NCBI RefSeq assembly: GCF_004843725.1
Contig: NZ_CP039451.1
Coordinates: forward strand, 2,982,001-3,046,000
Length of the DNA stretch: 64,000 bases
Source of the DNA: Psychroserpens sp. NJDZ02
Lineage (GTDB): Bacteria > Bacteroidota > Bacteroidia > Flavobacteriales > Flavobacteriaceae
Direction of reading: 5' to 3'
Position 1 is the stretch's first letter. Each line of letters opens with the position of its first letter. Under the pieces are notes generated by a model, which saw only the letters and a list, made by a program, of their open reading frames with translations, had not been told where the DNA came from and ran no database searches. Of this stretch, positions 1 through 8,058 are shown piece after piece. Made by a program: the position numbers and the translations under genes.

Positions 1-149
1 CAGGAGGTACGTTAACGGCTTGGTTAAAAGGAAGCGATGTTTATGTAACGGATGAAAATGGTAACTCTGCTAAAGTAACAATTGCAGATGTTAATCAATC
101 AAACGGTGTGATTCATGTTGTAGATGCTGTATTACTTCCAAAAGCATAG
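1..149 (+). CDS. Fasciclin (FAS1) domain protein, C-terminal end only
   Basis: Only the last 48 codons lie in the window; the first complete codon begins at base 3 and the stop is TAG at 147-149. The tail contains VIHVVDAVLLP, the conserved second box (H2) that closes FAS1 domains. FAS1 proteins are usually secreted or lipid-anchored adhesion-like proteins. The N-terminus, any signal peptide and the number of FAS1 domains are outside the window. The gene converges on the DUF2007 gene and shares a two-way terminator with it. Confidence 0.85.
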   Translation, partial: GGTLTAWLKGSDVYVTDENGNSAKVTIADVNQSNGVIHVVDAVLLPKA

Positions 150-180
150 TTAGTAAAATAGTATTTGATTAGTCTAATAA

Positions 181-218
181 AAAACGCTTCATCCTTAAAT
201 AGAATGAAGCGTTTTTTT
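181..218. terminator. Bidirectional intrinsic terminator
   Basis: A perfect 12-bp stem (AAAACGCTTCAT at 181-192, ATGAAGCGTTTT at 204-215) is followed by T residues, and is A-rich on the other side. It lies between the convergent fasciclin gene and the DUF2007 gene. Confidence 0.85.
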
Positions 219-442
219 TATGCTTCTGTTTCACTTTTAATAGCTTCAATAATGGGAGTTGCTTTTTCTAATTCACTTTTGTGAACATAAACTTCCGGAA
301 GTCTAGAGCCTGCAAAACCGCCTAATCGACCTGATTCATTTTCATCTTTAATTACGGGATTGATGCCAACGTCTTCTAATCGTGATTTTAGTAATTGAAC
401 AATTATAAAATCACCTTCAAAAATTTTTATATAATCTGTCAT
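218..442 (-). CDS. DUF2007 domain protein (putative signal-transducing protein)
   Basis: A 74-residue soluble protein that opens with IKIFEGDF and continues through a short alpha/beta stretch with LLKSRLEDVGI and VYVHKSELEKA. This is the layout of the DUF2007 family, small single-domain proteins common in Bacteroidetes. No signal peptide or membrane segment is visible. The family is often labelled a signal-transducing protein, but no biochemical role is established. The gene appears to stand alone, transcribed from the AT-rich gap at 443-560 and ending at the terminator shared with the fasciclin gene. Confidence 0.8.
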   Translation of the reverse strand: MTDYIKIFEGDFIIVQLLKSRLEDVGINPVIKDENESGRLGGFAGSRLPEVYVHKSELEKATPIIEAIKSETEA

Positions 443-561
443 ATCTATTGTATTTATGGTGTTTACTAAAGATACAAAAAAATAGAGTATAAGTAAAGTG
501 AAATAAAAGCTATGATTTTGTTAAAAAAATGAAAGTATAAAGCGAAAATAGTATTTAATAA

Positions 562-597
562 AAAAAAGCCTTCAATTTAATTGAAGGCTTTTTTTTA
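562..597 (-). terminator. Intrinsic terminator after pheT and the small membrane protein gene
   Basis: A long stem (AAAAAGCCTTCAATT at 563-577 pairing with 579-593) has A and T tracts on either side. It sits directly beyond the stop codon at 601, so it ends the minus-strand pheT unit. Confidence 0.85.
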
Positions 598-600
598 GTT

Positions 601-798
601 TTAATCTTGCTTTTTTAACTGTGTATAATTATAAAGTGCATACACACCATAACCAATAGAGGCCACTGATATAATTAACCTAAACGTGTCTAACGTTGGA
701 TTAGCAGTAAAATGCTGGTATAATCTATAACTACCAAATCCAAGAAGTAATAGTCCTGTAAATAAATTATAAAGCTTGTTGTTTCTAAGTGATTCCAT
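601..798 (-). CDS. Small two-helix membrane protein of unknown function
   Basis: A 65-residue protein with two hydrophobic helices (roughly residues 10-27 and 40-58) joined by a short polar loop, and a charged end (KKQD). No known motif was recognised. Its start codon lies 2 bases beyond the pheT stop and it is followed by the shared terminator, so it is probably the second gene of the pheT transcript. That placement says little about function. Confidence 0.6.
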   Translation of the reverse strand: MESLRNNKLYNLFTGLLLLGFGSYRLYQHFTANPTLDTFRLIISVASIGYGVYALYNYTQLKKQD

Positions 799-800
799 AA

Positions 801-3230
801 TTATCTTAATTCTGCTCCAAGCTGACGCTCAAAATTATTTTGTAGTTTATTCATGATTTTATCAACCACTTTATCTGTAAGTGTTTGGCGTTCGTCCATA
901 AAAGTAAAACTAAGGGCGTAACTCTTTTTTCCTTTTGGTAAGTTTTTGCCTTGGTAGACATCAAACAGGTTAACCTTTTTAAGTAATTGTTTCTCTGTCT
1001 TTTTGGCGATAGCTTGTAAGCTGTCAAACGTAACGTTGTCATCTAAAAGCAATGCAAAATCACGACGTACTTCTGGGTATTTAGGAATAGCCGTAAACTT
1101 AATTTTATTGCGCTTAGCAACCTCAATAATAGTGTCCCAATTAAAATCAGCATAAAACACATCTTGAGTAATATCAAAATGCTTGGTTATTTTAGATTTT
1201 AAAACTCCAAAATTAACTAAGGTGTCTCTTCCAATTTTTAACTGTAATCCTTCAGAAAACACATCGCTTGTCGTCGCACTTTCTTGGTAACGTGAAATGC
1301 CTAAGCGGTCTAGCGTACTAGCAATACTTCCTTTTAAGAAAAAGAAGTTTGTTTTAGCCTGTGGTGCATTGGACCAGCTTTCTTCAGTTTTAAAACCTGT
1401 AATAAATAATGATAAATGTTTGTATTCTTCTCGTGTTCCGTTGTAGTCGTGATACGTTTTTCCAAATTCAAAAAACTTTAAATTAGATTGACGTCTATTA
1501 ATATTGTGACTTAAAGCTTCTAACCCAGAAAATAATAAGCTTTGACGCATCACACCTAAATCTTGACTTAAAGGGTTTAACATCTCGACGTTATGCTCTG
1601 CTTTTAACTGTTCTGATAATGTGATATAATTGGCACTGGTTAAGGAGTTAGCCATAATCTCGAACCAACCTTGAGCAGCTAATTGATTACCAACCACGTT
1701 TTGTAATTTGTAATCTTCAAATCTTGATGCGTTTGATATGGAAGCATTTAATTTAGAATTGGTTTCAATATTATTATAACCAAAGACTCTTAAAATTTCT
1801 TCAATAACATCTGCTTCTCGTGTCACATCATTTCTAAATGCAGGAATAGTTAAGCCTAAACCTGTTTCTGTTACACTATTTATTTTTATATCTAGCGACG
1901 TTAGTATTGATTTGATCGTTTCGGTAGGGATTTCTTGACCAATTAATTTAGTTACCTTTTCAAAACTTAATCTAACTTGGAAGTCTTCAATTTTATTTGG
2001 ATAAAAATCTACAATCTCACTAGTGATTTCTCCACCGGCAATCTCTTGGATTAATAAAGCTGCACGTTTTAAAGCATATTCTGTTATGTTAGGATCAATA
2101 CCACGTTCAAATCTAAAAGAAGCATCTGTATTTAATCCATGACGTTTTGCCGTTTTACGTACGCTTACTGGATTAAAGTAGGCGCTCTCTAAAAAGATGT
2201 TAGTCGTATGTGCGGTAACACCAGAATCTATACCTCCAAAAACACCAGCGATACACATTGGTTTTTCAGCATTACAAATCATTAAATCGTCTTCATGCAA
2301 CTCACGCTCTACACCGTCTAAAGTTGTAAATTTTGTGCCTGTAGGTAATGTTTTTACTTCAATTTTATTACCATTTACTTTATTAGCATCAAAGGCGTGA
2401 AGTGGTTGCCCTAAATCATGTAAAACATAATTAGTAGCATCTACAACATTGTTAATAGGAGATAAACCAATAGCTTTTAGTCTGTTTTTTAACCATTCTG
2501 GAGAGTCTTCAACCTTTAATCCAGAAATAGTAACACCACAATATCTTGGTGCTAATTCCTTATTAGGGACATCAACATCAATTTTAAGTGTTCTACTATC
2601 CACATGAAAAGCACTAACACTTGGTGTAATTAACTCTATAGTAATTCCTTTTTGTTGTAATCCTGCTTTTAGATCGCGTGCTGTACCATAATGACTCATA
2701 GCGTCCGCACGATTTGGTGTTAAACCAATTTCAAAAACTTGATCGTTTTCTACCTCAAATAAATCGGCACAGGCTGTACCAATATTAGTATCTTCAGGTA
2801 GCACTAGGATACCATCATGAGATTTTCCTAAACCTAACTCATCTTCTGCACAAATCATTCCGTGACTTTCCTCACCTCTGATTTTCCCTTTTTTAATAGT
2901 CCAAGCTTCACCTTCTTCCGTGTACAGTGTTGTACCGATAGTAGCAACAGGTACTTTCTGGCCAGCAGCAACATTTGGCGCGCCACATACAATTTGTATG
3001 GGTTGTTCTTGTCCTATATTTACTGTTGTAACTTTTAGTTTGTCAGCATTACTATGTTGTACGCAAGTTAAAACTTCGCCTACTATAACACCTTCTAAAC
3101 CACCTTTTACACTTTGGTAAAGGTCTAAACCTTCTACTTCAAGTCCTAAATCGGTCAGTAATTCGCTAGTTTGTTCTGGAGTCCAATCGGTTTTAATAAA
3201 TTGTTTAATCCAGTTGTAAGAAATCTTCAT
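801..3230 (-). CDS. pheT: Phenylalanine--tRNA ligase beta subunit
   Basis: The beta subunit of the cytosolic heterotetramer that charges tRNA-Phe. The 809 residues match the family length. The N-terminus MKISYNWIKQFI is typical. An EMAP-type tRNA-binding domain follows (about residues 40-150), then the B3/B4 editing region (about 210-390, with PRYCG and APRY-type motifs), the B5 domain (about 400-475), the catalytic-like core and a C-terminal FDX-ACB domain (about 715-808, ending in ERQLGAELR). An in-frame GTG 21 bases upstream (3251) is rejected as start because it overlaps the promoter -7 box at 3251-3258. The alpha subunit gene is not in this window, as is usual in Bacteroidetes. Confidence 0.97.
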   Translation of the reverse strand: MKISYNWIKQFIKTDWTPEQTSELLTDLGLEVEGLDLYQSVKGGLEGVIVGEVLTCVQHSNADKLKVTTVNIGQEQPIQIVCGAPNVAAGQKVPVATIGTTLYTEEGEAWTIKKGKIRGEESHGMICAEDELGLGKSHDGILVLPEDTNIGTACADLFEVENDQVFEIGLTPNRADAMSHYGTARDLKAGLQQKGITIELITPSVSAFHVDSRTLKIDVDVPNKELAPRYCGVTISGLKVEDSPEWLKNRLKAIGLSPINNVVDATNYVLHDLGQPLHAFDANKVNGNKIEVKTLPTGTKFTTLDGVERELHEDDLMICNAEKPMCIAGVFGGIDSGVTAHTTNIFLESAYFNPVSVRKTAKRHGLNTDASFRFERGIDPNITEYALKRAALLIQEIAGGEITSEIVDFYPNKIEDFQVRLSFEKVTKLIGQEIPTETIKSILTSLDIKINSVTETGLGLTIPAFRNDVTREADVIEEILRVFGYNNIETNSKLNASISNASRFEDYKLQNVVGNQLAAQGWFEIMANSLTSANYITLSEQLKAEHNVEMLNPLSQDLGVMRQSLLFSGLEALSHNINRRQSNLKFFEFGKTYHDYNGTREEYKHLSLFITGFKTEESWSNAPQAKTNFFFLKGSIASTLDRLGISRYQESATTSDVFSEGLQLKIGRDTLVNFGVLKSKITKHFDITQDVFYADFNWDTIIEVAKRNKIKFTAIPKYPEVRRDFALLLDDNVTFDSLQAIAKKTEKQLLKKVNLFDVYQGKNLPKGKKSYALSFTFMDERQTLTDKVVDKIMNKLQNNFERQLGAELR

Positions 3231-3250
3231 TTTTATACTAATTAAGACCA

Positions 3251-3258
3251 CAAATATA
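3251..3258 (-). promoter_or_regulatory. Promoter -7 box of pheT
   Basis: The minus strand reads TATATTTG, an exact match to the Bacteroidetes -7 consensus TAnnTTTG, 20 bases before the pheT ATG. No clear TTG was found at the -33 position. The box overlaps the alternative GTG start, which favours the ATG at 3230. Confidence 0.55.
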
Positions 3259-3478
3259 ACAATACTTAGTAGTTTTTGTGATTTAAAAAACAGCTTTTAT
3301 TTCATTTTTTAATGTCGTTAAATATTAAAAATTTAGATGATTTCCACTCTAAAAAGTGGTTTACGACGACTAAATATGTATTTAAACGATAAATATTGGA
3401 TTAGTGCTAGGTGCCTAAGTCTTTTGGAGCTGTTTCAACGTAACATAGATAGTTACTAATTAATAAAATTTACGAATT

Positions 3479-3694
3479 ATGAAGACTATTTTTAAAATAG
3501 CATTACTTGTCCTATTGTTTTCAGTAGCTTCTTGTAGAGATACTAAGAAGGATGAAGCAACACTTAAAGCAACTGAGCAAATTGAAACGATTGAAGTTGA
3601 AACTGATAGCATCACAAACGAATTAAAAGTTGAAGCTGACGATTTAGAAAATGAATTAAATGAACTTGAAAACGAAAACGAAAACGAAAACTAA
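3479..3694 (+). CDS. Small acidic lipoprotein
   Basis: A 71-residue protein with a lipoprotein signal peptide; the lipobox VASC puts the acylated cysteine at residue 19. The mature part is almost all charged and polar, rich in E, D, T and N, and looks helical or disordered. It ends in four Glu-Asn pairs encoded by a perfect hexanucleotide repeat. The next gene begins 1 base after its stop and encodes a secreted lysine/glutamate-rich coiled coil, so the two are probably co-transcribed and may act together in the periplasm. No family was recognised. Confidence 0.7.
   Translation: MKTIFKIALLVLLFSVASCRDTKKDEATLKATEQIETIEVETDSITNELKVEADDLENELNELENENENEN
3668..3691 (+). repeat. Perfect 6-bp tandem repeat (GAAAAC x4) inside a coding region
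   Basis: Four exact copies of GAAAAC encode the Glu-Asn tail of the acidic lipoprotein. Slippage would change the number of Glu-Asn pairs without shifting frame, giving length variation only. Confidence 0.9.
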
Positions 3695-3695
3695 A

Positions 3696-4421
3696 ATGAG
3701 ACATTTAAAAGTAATAGTAGTATGTGCTGGGTTATTTGTATTTAATAGTCAGCAATCAGTTTCTGCACAAGTGGAAGTTAAAGAGGAAGTAGAAACGAAG
3801 GTAAGCGATAAAAAAGCTGAAATGCACGCTGAAAAAGAAGAGAAAAAAGCTGAGTTAAAAGAGAAGAAAGCAGAAATGCAGGACAAGAAAGCGGACTTGA
3901 AAGATAAGCGTGAGACCTTAAAAGGAGAAAAAGCTGAGCTTAAAGAAGATATGAAGGAGGAGCGTGAGCAAATGCAAGAGAAAATGAAAAACGCTACGGA
4001 AGAGGAAAAGGCAGAAATCAAAGGTGCTATGAAAGAAAAGCAAACCGCGAAACGTGCAGATTTATCGGAAAAACGTGAAGCGCTTAAAGCAGAGCGTGAA
4101 GCTTACAAAGGAGATAAAGAAGCGTATAAGAAAGAACGTTTAGAAACTGTTAAAGCTAGAATGGCTAAAAGTAATGAGCGTCTAACCAAAAGTGATCAGT
4201 TAATAACAAACGGAAAAGAAAGATTGGCTAAAGCCAAAGCTAAATTAGAAGCGCAAAAAGCAGAAGGAACGGTAACTGAAGAACAGATTGCTAAACGTGA
4301 AGCAACGTTTAAAAAAGTAGAAGAAAAATTAGCAAAGCATGAAAACTCTGTTAAAAGAACTAAGGAGCAAATAGAATTAAGAAAGGAAACATTATCTAAA
4401 CTTGAAGAAGTGAAAGAATAA
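3696..4421 (+). CDS. Secreted, highly charged coiled-coil protein
   Basis: A 241-residue protein when started at the ATG at 3696, which directly precedes a signal peptide (MRHLKVIVVCAGLFVF, cleavage near SVSAQ). An in-frame start 36 bases upstream would add a run of Lys-Thr from the repeat of the preceding gene and spoil the signal peptide. The mature chain is almost continuous Lys/Glu/Ala heptad-like sequence (many KKAE and KREA units), predicting one long helix or coiled coil in the periplasm. No catalytic motif is visible. The partner gene upstream encodes an acidic lipoprotein, and a strong terminator follows. Confidence 0.7.
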   Translation: MRHLKVIVVCAGLFVFNSQQSVSAQVEVKEEVETKVSDKKAEMHAEKEEKKAELKEKKAEMQDKKADLKDKRETLKGEKAELKEDMKEEREQMQEKMKNATEEEKAEIKGAMKEKQTAKRADLSEKREALKAEREAYKGDKEAYKKERLETVKARMAKSNERLTKSDQLITNGKERLAKAKAKLEAQKAEGTVTEEQIAKREATFKKVEEKLAKHENSVKRTKEQIELRKETLSKLEEVKE

Positions 4422-4443
4422 GTTTTACTCTTAAATATCATTA

Positions 4444-4473
4444 AAAAAGACATTGTTAACGCAATGTCTTTTT
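4444..4473 (+). terminator. Intrinsic terminator of the lipoprotein/coiled-coil pair
   Basis: A 12-bp stem (AAAAAGACATTG at 4444-4455, CAATGTCTTTTT at 4462-4473) with a 6-base loop and a T tract lies 22 bases after the coiled-coil gene. Confidence 0.85.
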
Positions 4474-4529
4474 ATTTGTAAGTATTTTGGCGATATTACG
4501 ATTAATATTAAAATAAAATTAAGATTGTC

Positions 4530-5738
4530 ATGCGTTATATTGCCCTATTATTGATTGCTATTACTCTAAGTTCTTGTGATAAAAATAAAACTGAGTTTTT
4601 AACATTTGGGAATTATAGAGGGGAATTAAAAGTCAGTGATACAACATTTCTGCCATTCACTTTTAAAGTAAAAGACGCTAATACATTAGAGATTTATAAT
4701 GCTGAAGAAGTTATTGCTGTCGATGAGATTAGTTATAAAAAGGATTCTGTTTATATTAAACTTCCTGTATTTGAAGGGATGCTAATCGCAAAAATTAAAA
4801 ATCAAACTTTAAATGGGCGTTTTGTAGTTCCTGAAAAAGGAAGAGTGCAAGCGTTTACTGCCTCTAAAAAAGAGACTAGATTTGATACTACTGAGACATC
4901 AAAAAGTAATATTACAGGACAATGGGAAACGGTGTTTAGTCCAAATACTGACGCTGATAGGTATGTTGCTAAAGGTGTCTTTAAGCAAAAAGACAATAGC
5001 GTAACAGGGACTTTTTTAACCGAAACTGGAGACTACCGTTACCTTGAAGGTATTGTTGATGGTAATCAGCTAAAATTATCAACCTTTGATGGTGCCCATG
5101 CTTTTTTGTTTACTGGTACAGTAACCGACAGTACTATAAATGGACAGTTTTATTCTGGTAACCATTGGCAAGAACCGTTTACGGCTAAACGTAATGACAA
5201 TTATGAATTAGCAAATGCAAACGATTTAACCTTTTTAAAAGAAGGCTATGATAGCGTGGCTTTTACATTTCCAGATACAGACGGTAATCTAGTTTCTTTA
5301 ACAGACGATCGTTTTAAAAATAAAGTAGTAGTCGTTCAAATTATGGGAACATGGTGTCCTAATTGTTTAGACGAAAGTAAATATTACACACAGTATTATA
5401 AGGCTAATAAAGATAAGGCTATTCAGTTTGTAGCCTTAGCGTTTGAGTATGCCAAAACGGAAGACAAAGCCTTTAGTTTTATTAAGCGCTTAAAGGATCG
5501 ATTAGATATTACATATCCTATTTTGTTGGCACAAACAGGTACTACAAGTAAATCTAAAGCTAACGAGAAACTACCCATGTTAAATCAAATTTTAAGCTAT
5601 CCAACGTCTATCTTTATTGATAAATCAGGTAAAGTCCGTAAAATCCACACGGGATTTAATGGTCCTGCAACAGGCGATAAGTTTACGGCGTTTAAAACAG
5701 AGTTTACAGCGTTTATGACTATGTTGGAAGCGGAGTAG
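4530..5738 (+). CDS. Thioredoxin-fold lipoprotein, TlpA/redoxin type
   Basis: A 402-residue lipoprotein: the signal peptide ends in lipobox LSSC (Cys16). Residues about 20-240 form a beta-rich N-terminal region with no clear family. The C-terminal part (about 245-400) is a TlpA-like thioredoxin fold: VVVVQIMGTWCPNC carries the redox motif CPNC (Cys276 and Cys279), and a cis-Pro loop follows later (LSYPTSIFID). Such proteins are membrane-tethered periplasmic thiol-disulfide oxidoreductases, often reducing client proteins in cytochrome maturation or oxidative stress. The substrate is unknown. The gene appears monocistronic between the terminator at 4444-4473 and a convergent lipoprotein gene. 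Confidence 0.85.
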   Translation: MRYIALLLIAITLSSCDKNKTEFLTFGNYRGELKVSDTTFLPFTFKVKDANTLEIYNAEEVIAVDEISYKKDSVYIKLPVFEGMLIAKIKNQTLNGRFVVPEKGRVQAFTASKKETRFDTTETSKSNITGQWETVFSPNTDADRYVAKGVFKQKDNSVTGTFLTETGDYRYLEGIVDGNQLKLSTFDGAHAFLFTGTVTDSTINGQFYSGNHWQEPFTAKRNDNYELANANDLTFLKEGYDSVAFTFPDTDGNLVSLTDDRFKNKVVVVQIMGTWCPNCLDESKYYTQYYKANKDKAIQFVALAFEYAKTEDKAFSFIKRLKDRLDITYPILLAQTGTTSKSKANEKLPMLNQILSYPTSIFIDKSGKVRKIHTGFNGPATGDKFTAFKTEFTAFMTMLEAE

Positions 5739-5816
5739 TTCTTAAGGAAGTGATGCTTTTTTTTATTATTCAACAAGGTTTTTTAAACTCTACTATTTTT
5801 AATTTGCTTTAACTAC

Positions 5817-6407
5817 TTAATCCATTTTATCAATCTTCCAGCCATTTTTATCTGCAGATAAATCAAAAGATTTAAGCAATTTTGTTTTTGGATTTTTATA
5901 CTGAATTAATACCGTAATCGATAAGCTATCTAATGACTTTGGAGTGTCATTAAAAATAAGATATGGTTTAGATTCAATTACATGTTTTTCAAGTTTTATG
6001 TTTTTGTGTAAGAGGCTATCGTCTAACTGAAAAAGCTCTCCTTCATTACCTGGGTCAATCCATAAAATGGTAACATTATGATTCTTTTCAAACATATGAA
6101 TAAATTCTTGATGGTCTAATAATGCACCATGTTTTTCATAGAATGTATGTAATCCTTTTTCTTTTAACTCCTGATTATAACTAATCTTAGCGGTACCACA
6201 ACCAAAGATTTTAGTTCTGTTTTGAACAAGTATCGTGTCCGTTAAACCATTTATTCTAATCGTATTGAAAAATGTTTTATAAGGGGAATGCACAATACTT
6301 TGCAGTACTGTGTTAGTCTTATTTAAATTATTTAAAACGGTATTCGATTTGTTTTTTGAGCAACCGGTTGATAGTATAAAAATAGATAGGAATAATAGGT
6401 TTTTCAT
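5817..6407 (-). CDS. Hypothetical lipoprotein
   Basis: A 196-residue protein with a lipoprotein signal peptide (lipobox STGC, acylated Cys16). The tether after the cysteine is polar and basic (SKNKSN) rather than acidic, so nothing suggests surface export. The mature domain is mixed alpha/beta with no motif I recognise. The start codon of the next gene downstream of it on the plus coordinate (6419-6757) lies 11 bases from this gene's ATG, so the two share a transcript with the membrane protein first. Function unknown. Confidence 0.65.
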   Translation of the reverse strand: MKNLLFLSIFILSTGCSKNKSNTVLNNLNKTNTVLQSIVHSPYKTFFNTIRINGLTDTILVQNRTKIFGCGTAKISYNQELKEKGLHTFYEKHGALLDHQEFIHMFEKNHNVTILWIDPGNEGELFQLDDSLLHKNIKLEKHVIESKPYLIFNDTPKSLDSLSITVLIQYKNPKTKLLKSFDLSADKNGWKIDKMD

Positions 6408-6418
6408 CGTTTGTTAAT

Positions 6419-6757
6419 TTAAAAAAGAGTAATAAACCATTCGCAAAATGTATCACAACAACCGCCCATTTGACAATGAATATAGGAAATAGGTATTAAG
6501 AAGAGCAAAAGAAAAGGCACATTTGTCCAAGCAATTTTATATTGTTTTCGGCGAAGTCTATAAATTAAGTCAATGATAAAACCAATAAGTAAAATCGCTA
6601 GTATAAAAAATAAAAGTATTGCTAACCCTAAGCCAACGTCACCTCTATGTAGTTTTTTATTGTTTTCTGCAATAGAATACATACTAAAAAAGTATAAGCA
6701 TACAAGAGGAATGGCTACAATTAAAACTCTTTTAATAAAATGTATAAATAGGTTCAT
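6419..6757 (-). CDS. Small membrane protein with a cysteine-rich C-terminus
   Basis: A 112-residue protein with three hydrophobic helices (about residues 8-28, 44-66 and 78-95). Just after the last helix there is a compact cysteine cluster, HCQMGGCCDTFC, which could bind metal or form disulfides. No known family was recognised. It precedes the lipoprotein gene 5817-6407 with an 11-base gap and probably forms an operon with it. Confidence 0.6.
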   Translation of the reverse strand: MNLFIHFIKRVLIVAIPLVCLYFFSMYSIAENNKKLHRGDVGLGLAILLFFILAILLIGFIIDLIYRLRRKQYKIAWTNVPFLLLFLIPISYIHCQMGGCCDTFCEWFITLF

Positions 6758-6811
6758 TGTGTCGTTTCGTAATCCAGTTATGGTCGTTTATTATAATATT
6801 ATGGGTGATCG

Positions 6812-7447
6812 TTATTTCTTTTTTTGAGGGATGTCCCATTCAACATCGTACTTTTTGAGGTAGTCCTCAATAGGGTTTAAATTAATGTCTTGTCTTCTTT
6901 GATTAACATACTCTGGTTCAGAAATATCATAAACTCTCATTTTAAACTCATCAGAATACGGGTCAGGACCTAGTATAGTGCCATAGACTTGTAATTTTCC
7001 ATTATAAACTAATAAACCGTCTATTAATTTGGCATAATCAAAAGGATCAGATTCTCCTTTTAAAACAGACGTTTTTATGATTGATTTGTATTTTGTTTTT
7101 ATGGAATCATGAGCAAAATTAATAAGCAAACCAAAGTTTTTGTTAGCAGTCTTACCGACTTTAGGTATAGAAAGCCATCCATGTTTCTGGATGACTTGAT
7201 TTACAAATAAACCACATTCGTTAGATAAATTAGTACGATATGTAATGGCAGCCGTTTTGCCTTCGCGAATTGAGGTAAAGTGTTTAGGTTCTGCTTTATC
7301 TCGGCTGTTTATTTTGTTAATTATTTTTTTTAACTGCAGCTTGAGAGAGTCAATTGTTTTATGCTCTGGTGTTATATTTATATCATTTTGAGCTGTTCCT
7401 ACTATTGAAAAAAAGAAGAATAGTATTACTGAAATTTTATTTATCAT
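6812..7447 (-). CDS. Secreted protein of unknown function
   Basis: A 211-residue protein if started at the ATG at 7447, where the sequence MINKISVILFFFFSIVGTAQ makes a clean signal peptide with cleavage after TAQ. A longer frame reaches 7498 but would add 17 residues before the signal peptide. The mature part begins with a short charged helix (about residues 32-52) followed by a mixed alpha/beta domain. No family was recognised. It belongs to the accessory-looking minus-strand run between 5.8 and 13.5 kb. Confidence 0.6.
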   Translation of the reverse strand: MINKISVILFFFFSIVGTAQNDINITPEHKTIDSLKLQLKKIINKINSRDKAEPKHFTSIREGKTAAITYRTNLSNECGLFVNQVIQKHGWLSIPKVGKTANKNFGLLINFAHDSIKTKYKSIIKTSVLKGESDPFDYAKLIDGLLVYNGKLQVYGTILGPDPYSDEFKMRVYDISEPEYVNQRRQDINLNPIEDYLKKYDVEWDIPQKKK

Positions 7448-7536
7448 AAGTCTTTTTAGGATGGTCAACTTTAGGGTTTTTAAGCTGTTGTTAAGCAAAA
7501 TTAGTTTTTTAATTTAATCAAGCGAAATGGGTTAAA

Positions 7537-7998
7537 TTAGTCATATTTTTCAATTTCTGAAATGATATTGTTTTTAAATACTATTCCGATCGAATTTATT
7601 TTTTGTTTATCTAAAGGGTCTAAGGTCAATTCAAATTCAGGGCTTTTGTCATTTGCAGCATATATAGCAGATAAATAAAATGTCTTTTTCCAGTTGGCGT
7701 ATTCTTCACTTTTATCAATCCCTTTTTCGGTGATTTTTTTGTCAATTTCAGGTAAATATTTGCTAAACCAGTGCTCTTTTAATTGACTAATAAAATTTAA
7801 ATGATTAGTAAAAGGACTGGCGTTATTTCCTTCTAATATAACCGTTGTTTCTGGAGCTTTGTTGTCTAAATTTAATTTCCCGTACCAGGTGTAATGTTTA
7901 GTTTGATTATTTCCTTTTATTCTTTCACTCTGAAAAACCCCTAATGTTGGATGTTTTATTGTCTTTTTTTTACCAAAAATTAAGTCAATTAGCGCCAT
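7537..7998 (-). CDS. Cytosolic protein of unknown function
   Basis: A 153-residue soluble protein without signal peptide. The N-terminus (GKKKTIKHPTLGVF) is followed by a short aromatic beta stretch (HYTWYGKLNL) and a helical middle. The protein ends in IISEIEKYD. No motif or family was recognised. It lies 60 bases downstream of 8059-9072 on the same strand and may be co-transcribed with it. Size and context resemble immunity-type proteins in flavobacterial variable regions, but that is inference only. Confidence 0.55.
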   Translation of the reverse strand: MALIDLIFGKKKTIKHPTLGVFQSERIKGNNQTKHYTWYGKLNLDNKAPETTVILEGNNASPFTNHLNFISQLKEHWFSKYLPEIDKKITEKGIDKSEEYANWKKTFYLSAIYAANDKSPEFELTLDPLDKQKINSIGIVFKNNIISEIEKYD

Positions 7999-8058
7999 TT
8001 TTTATTGCTTTGTTTGTTTTTGTAAGTTGGATTATTAATAGGTCTTATTTAAGGGGGT

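Noticed and set aside
3440..3469. GTAACA followed 17 bases later by ATAAAAT ahead of the acidic lipoprotein gene, resembling the shared element
   Set aside because: It lacks the GGG of the element, the second block differs, and the start codon follows within 10 bases, leaving no normal leader.
3660..3695. Upstream start for the coiled-coil protein
   Set aside because: It would add a Lys-Thr run read out of frame from the GAAAAC repeat and displace the signal peptide.
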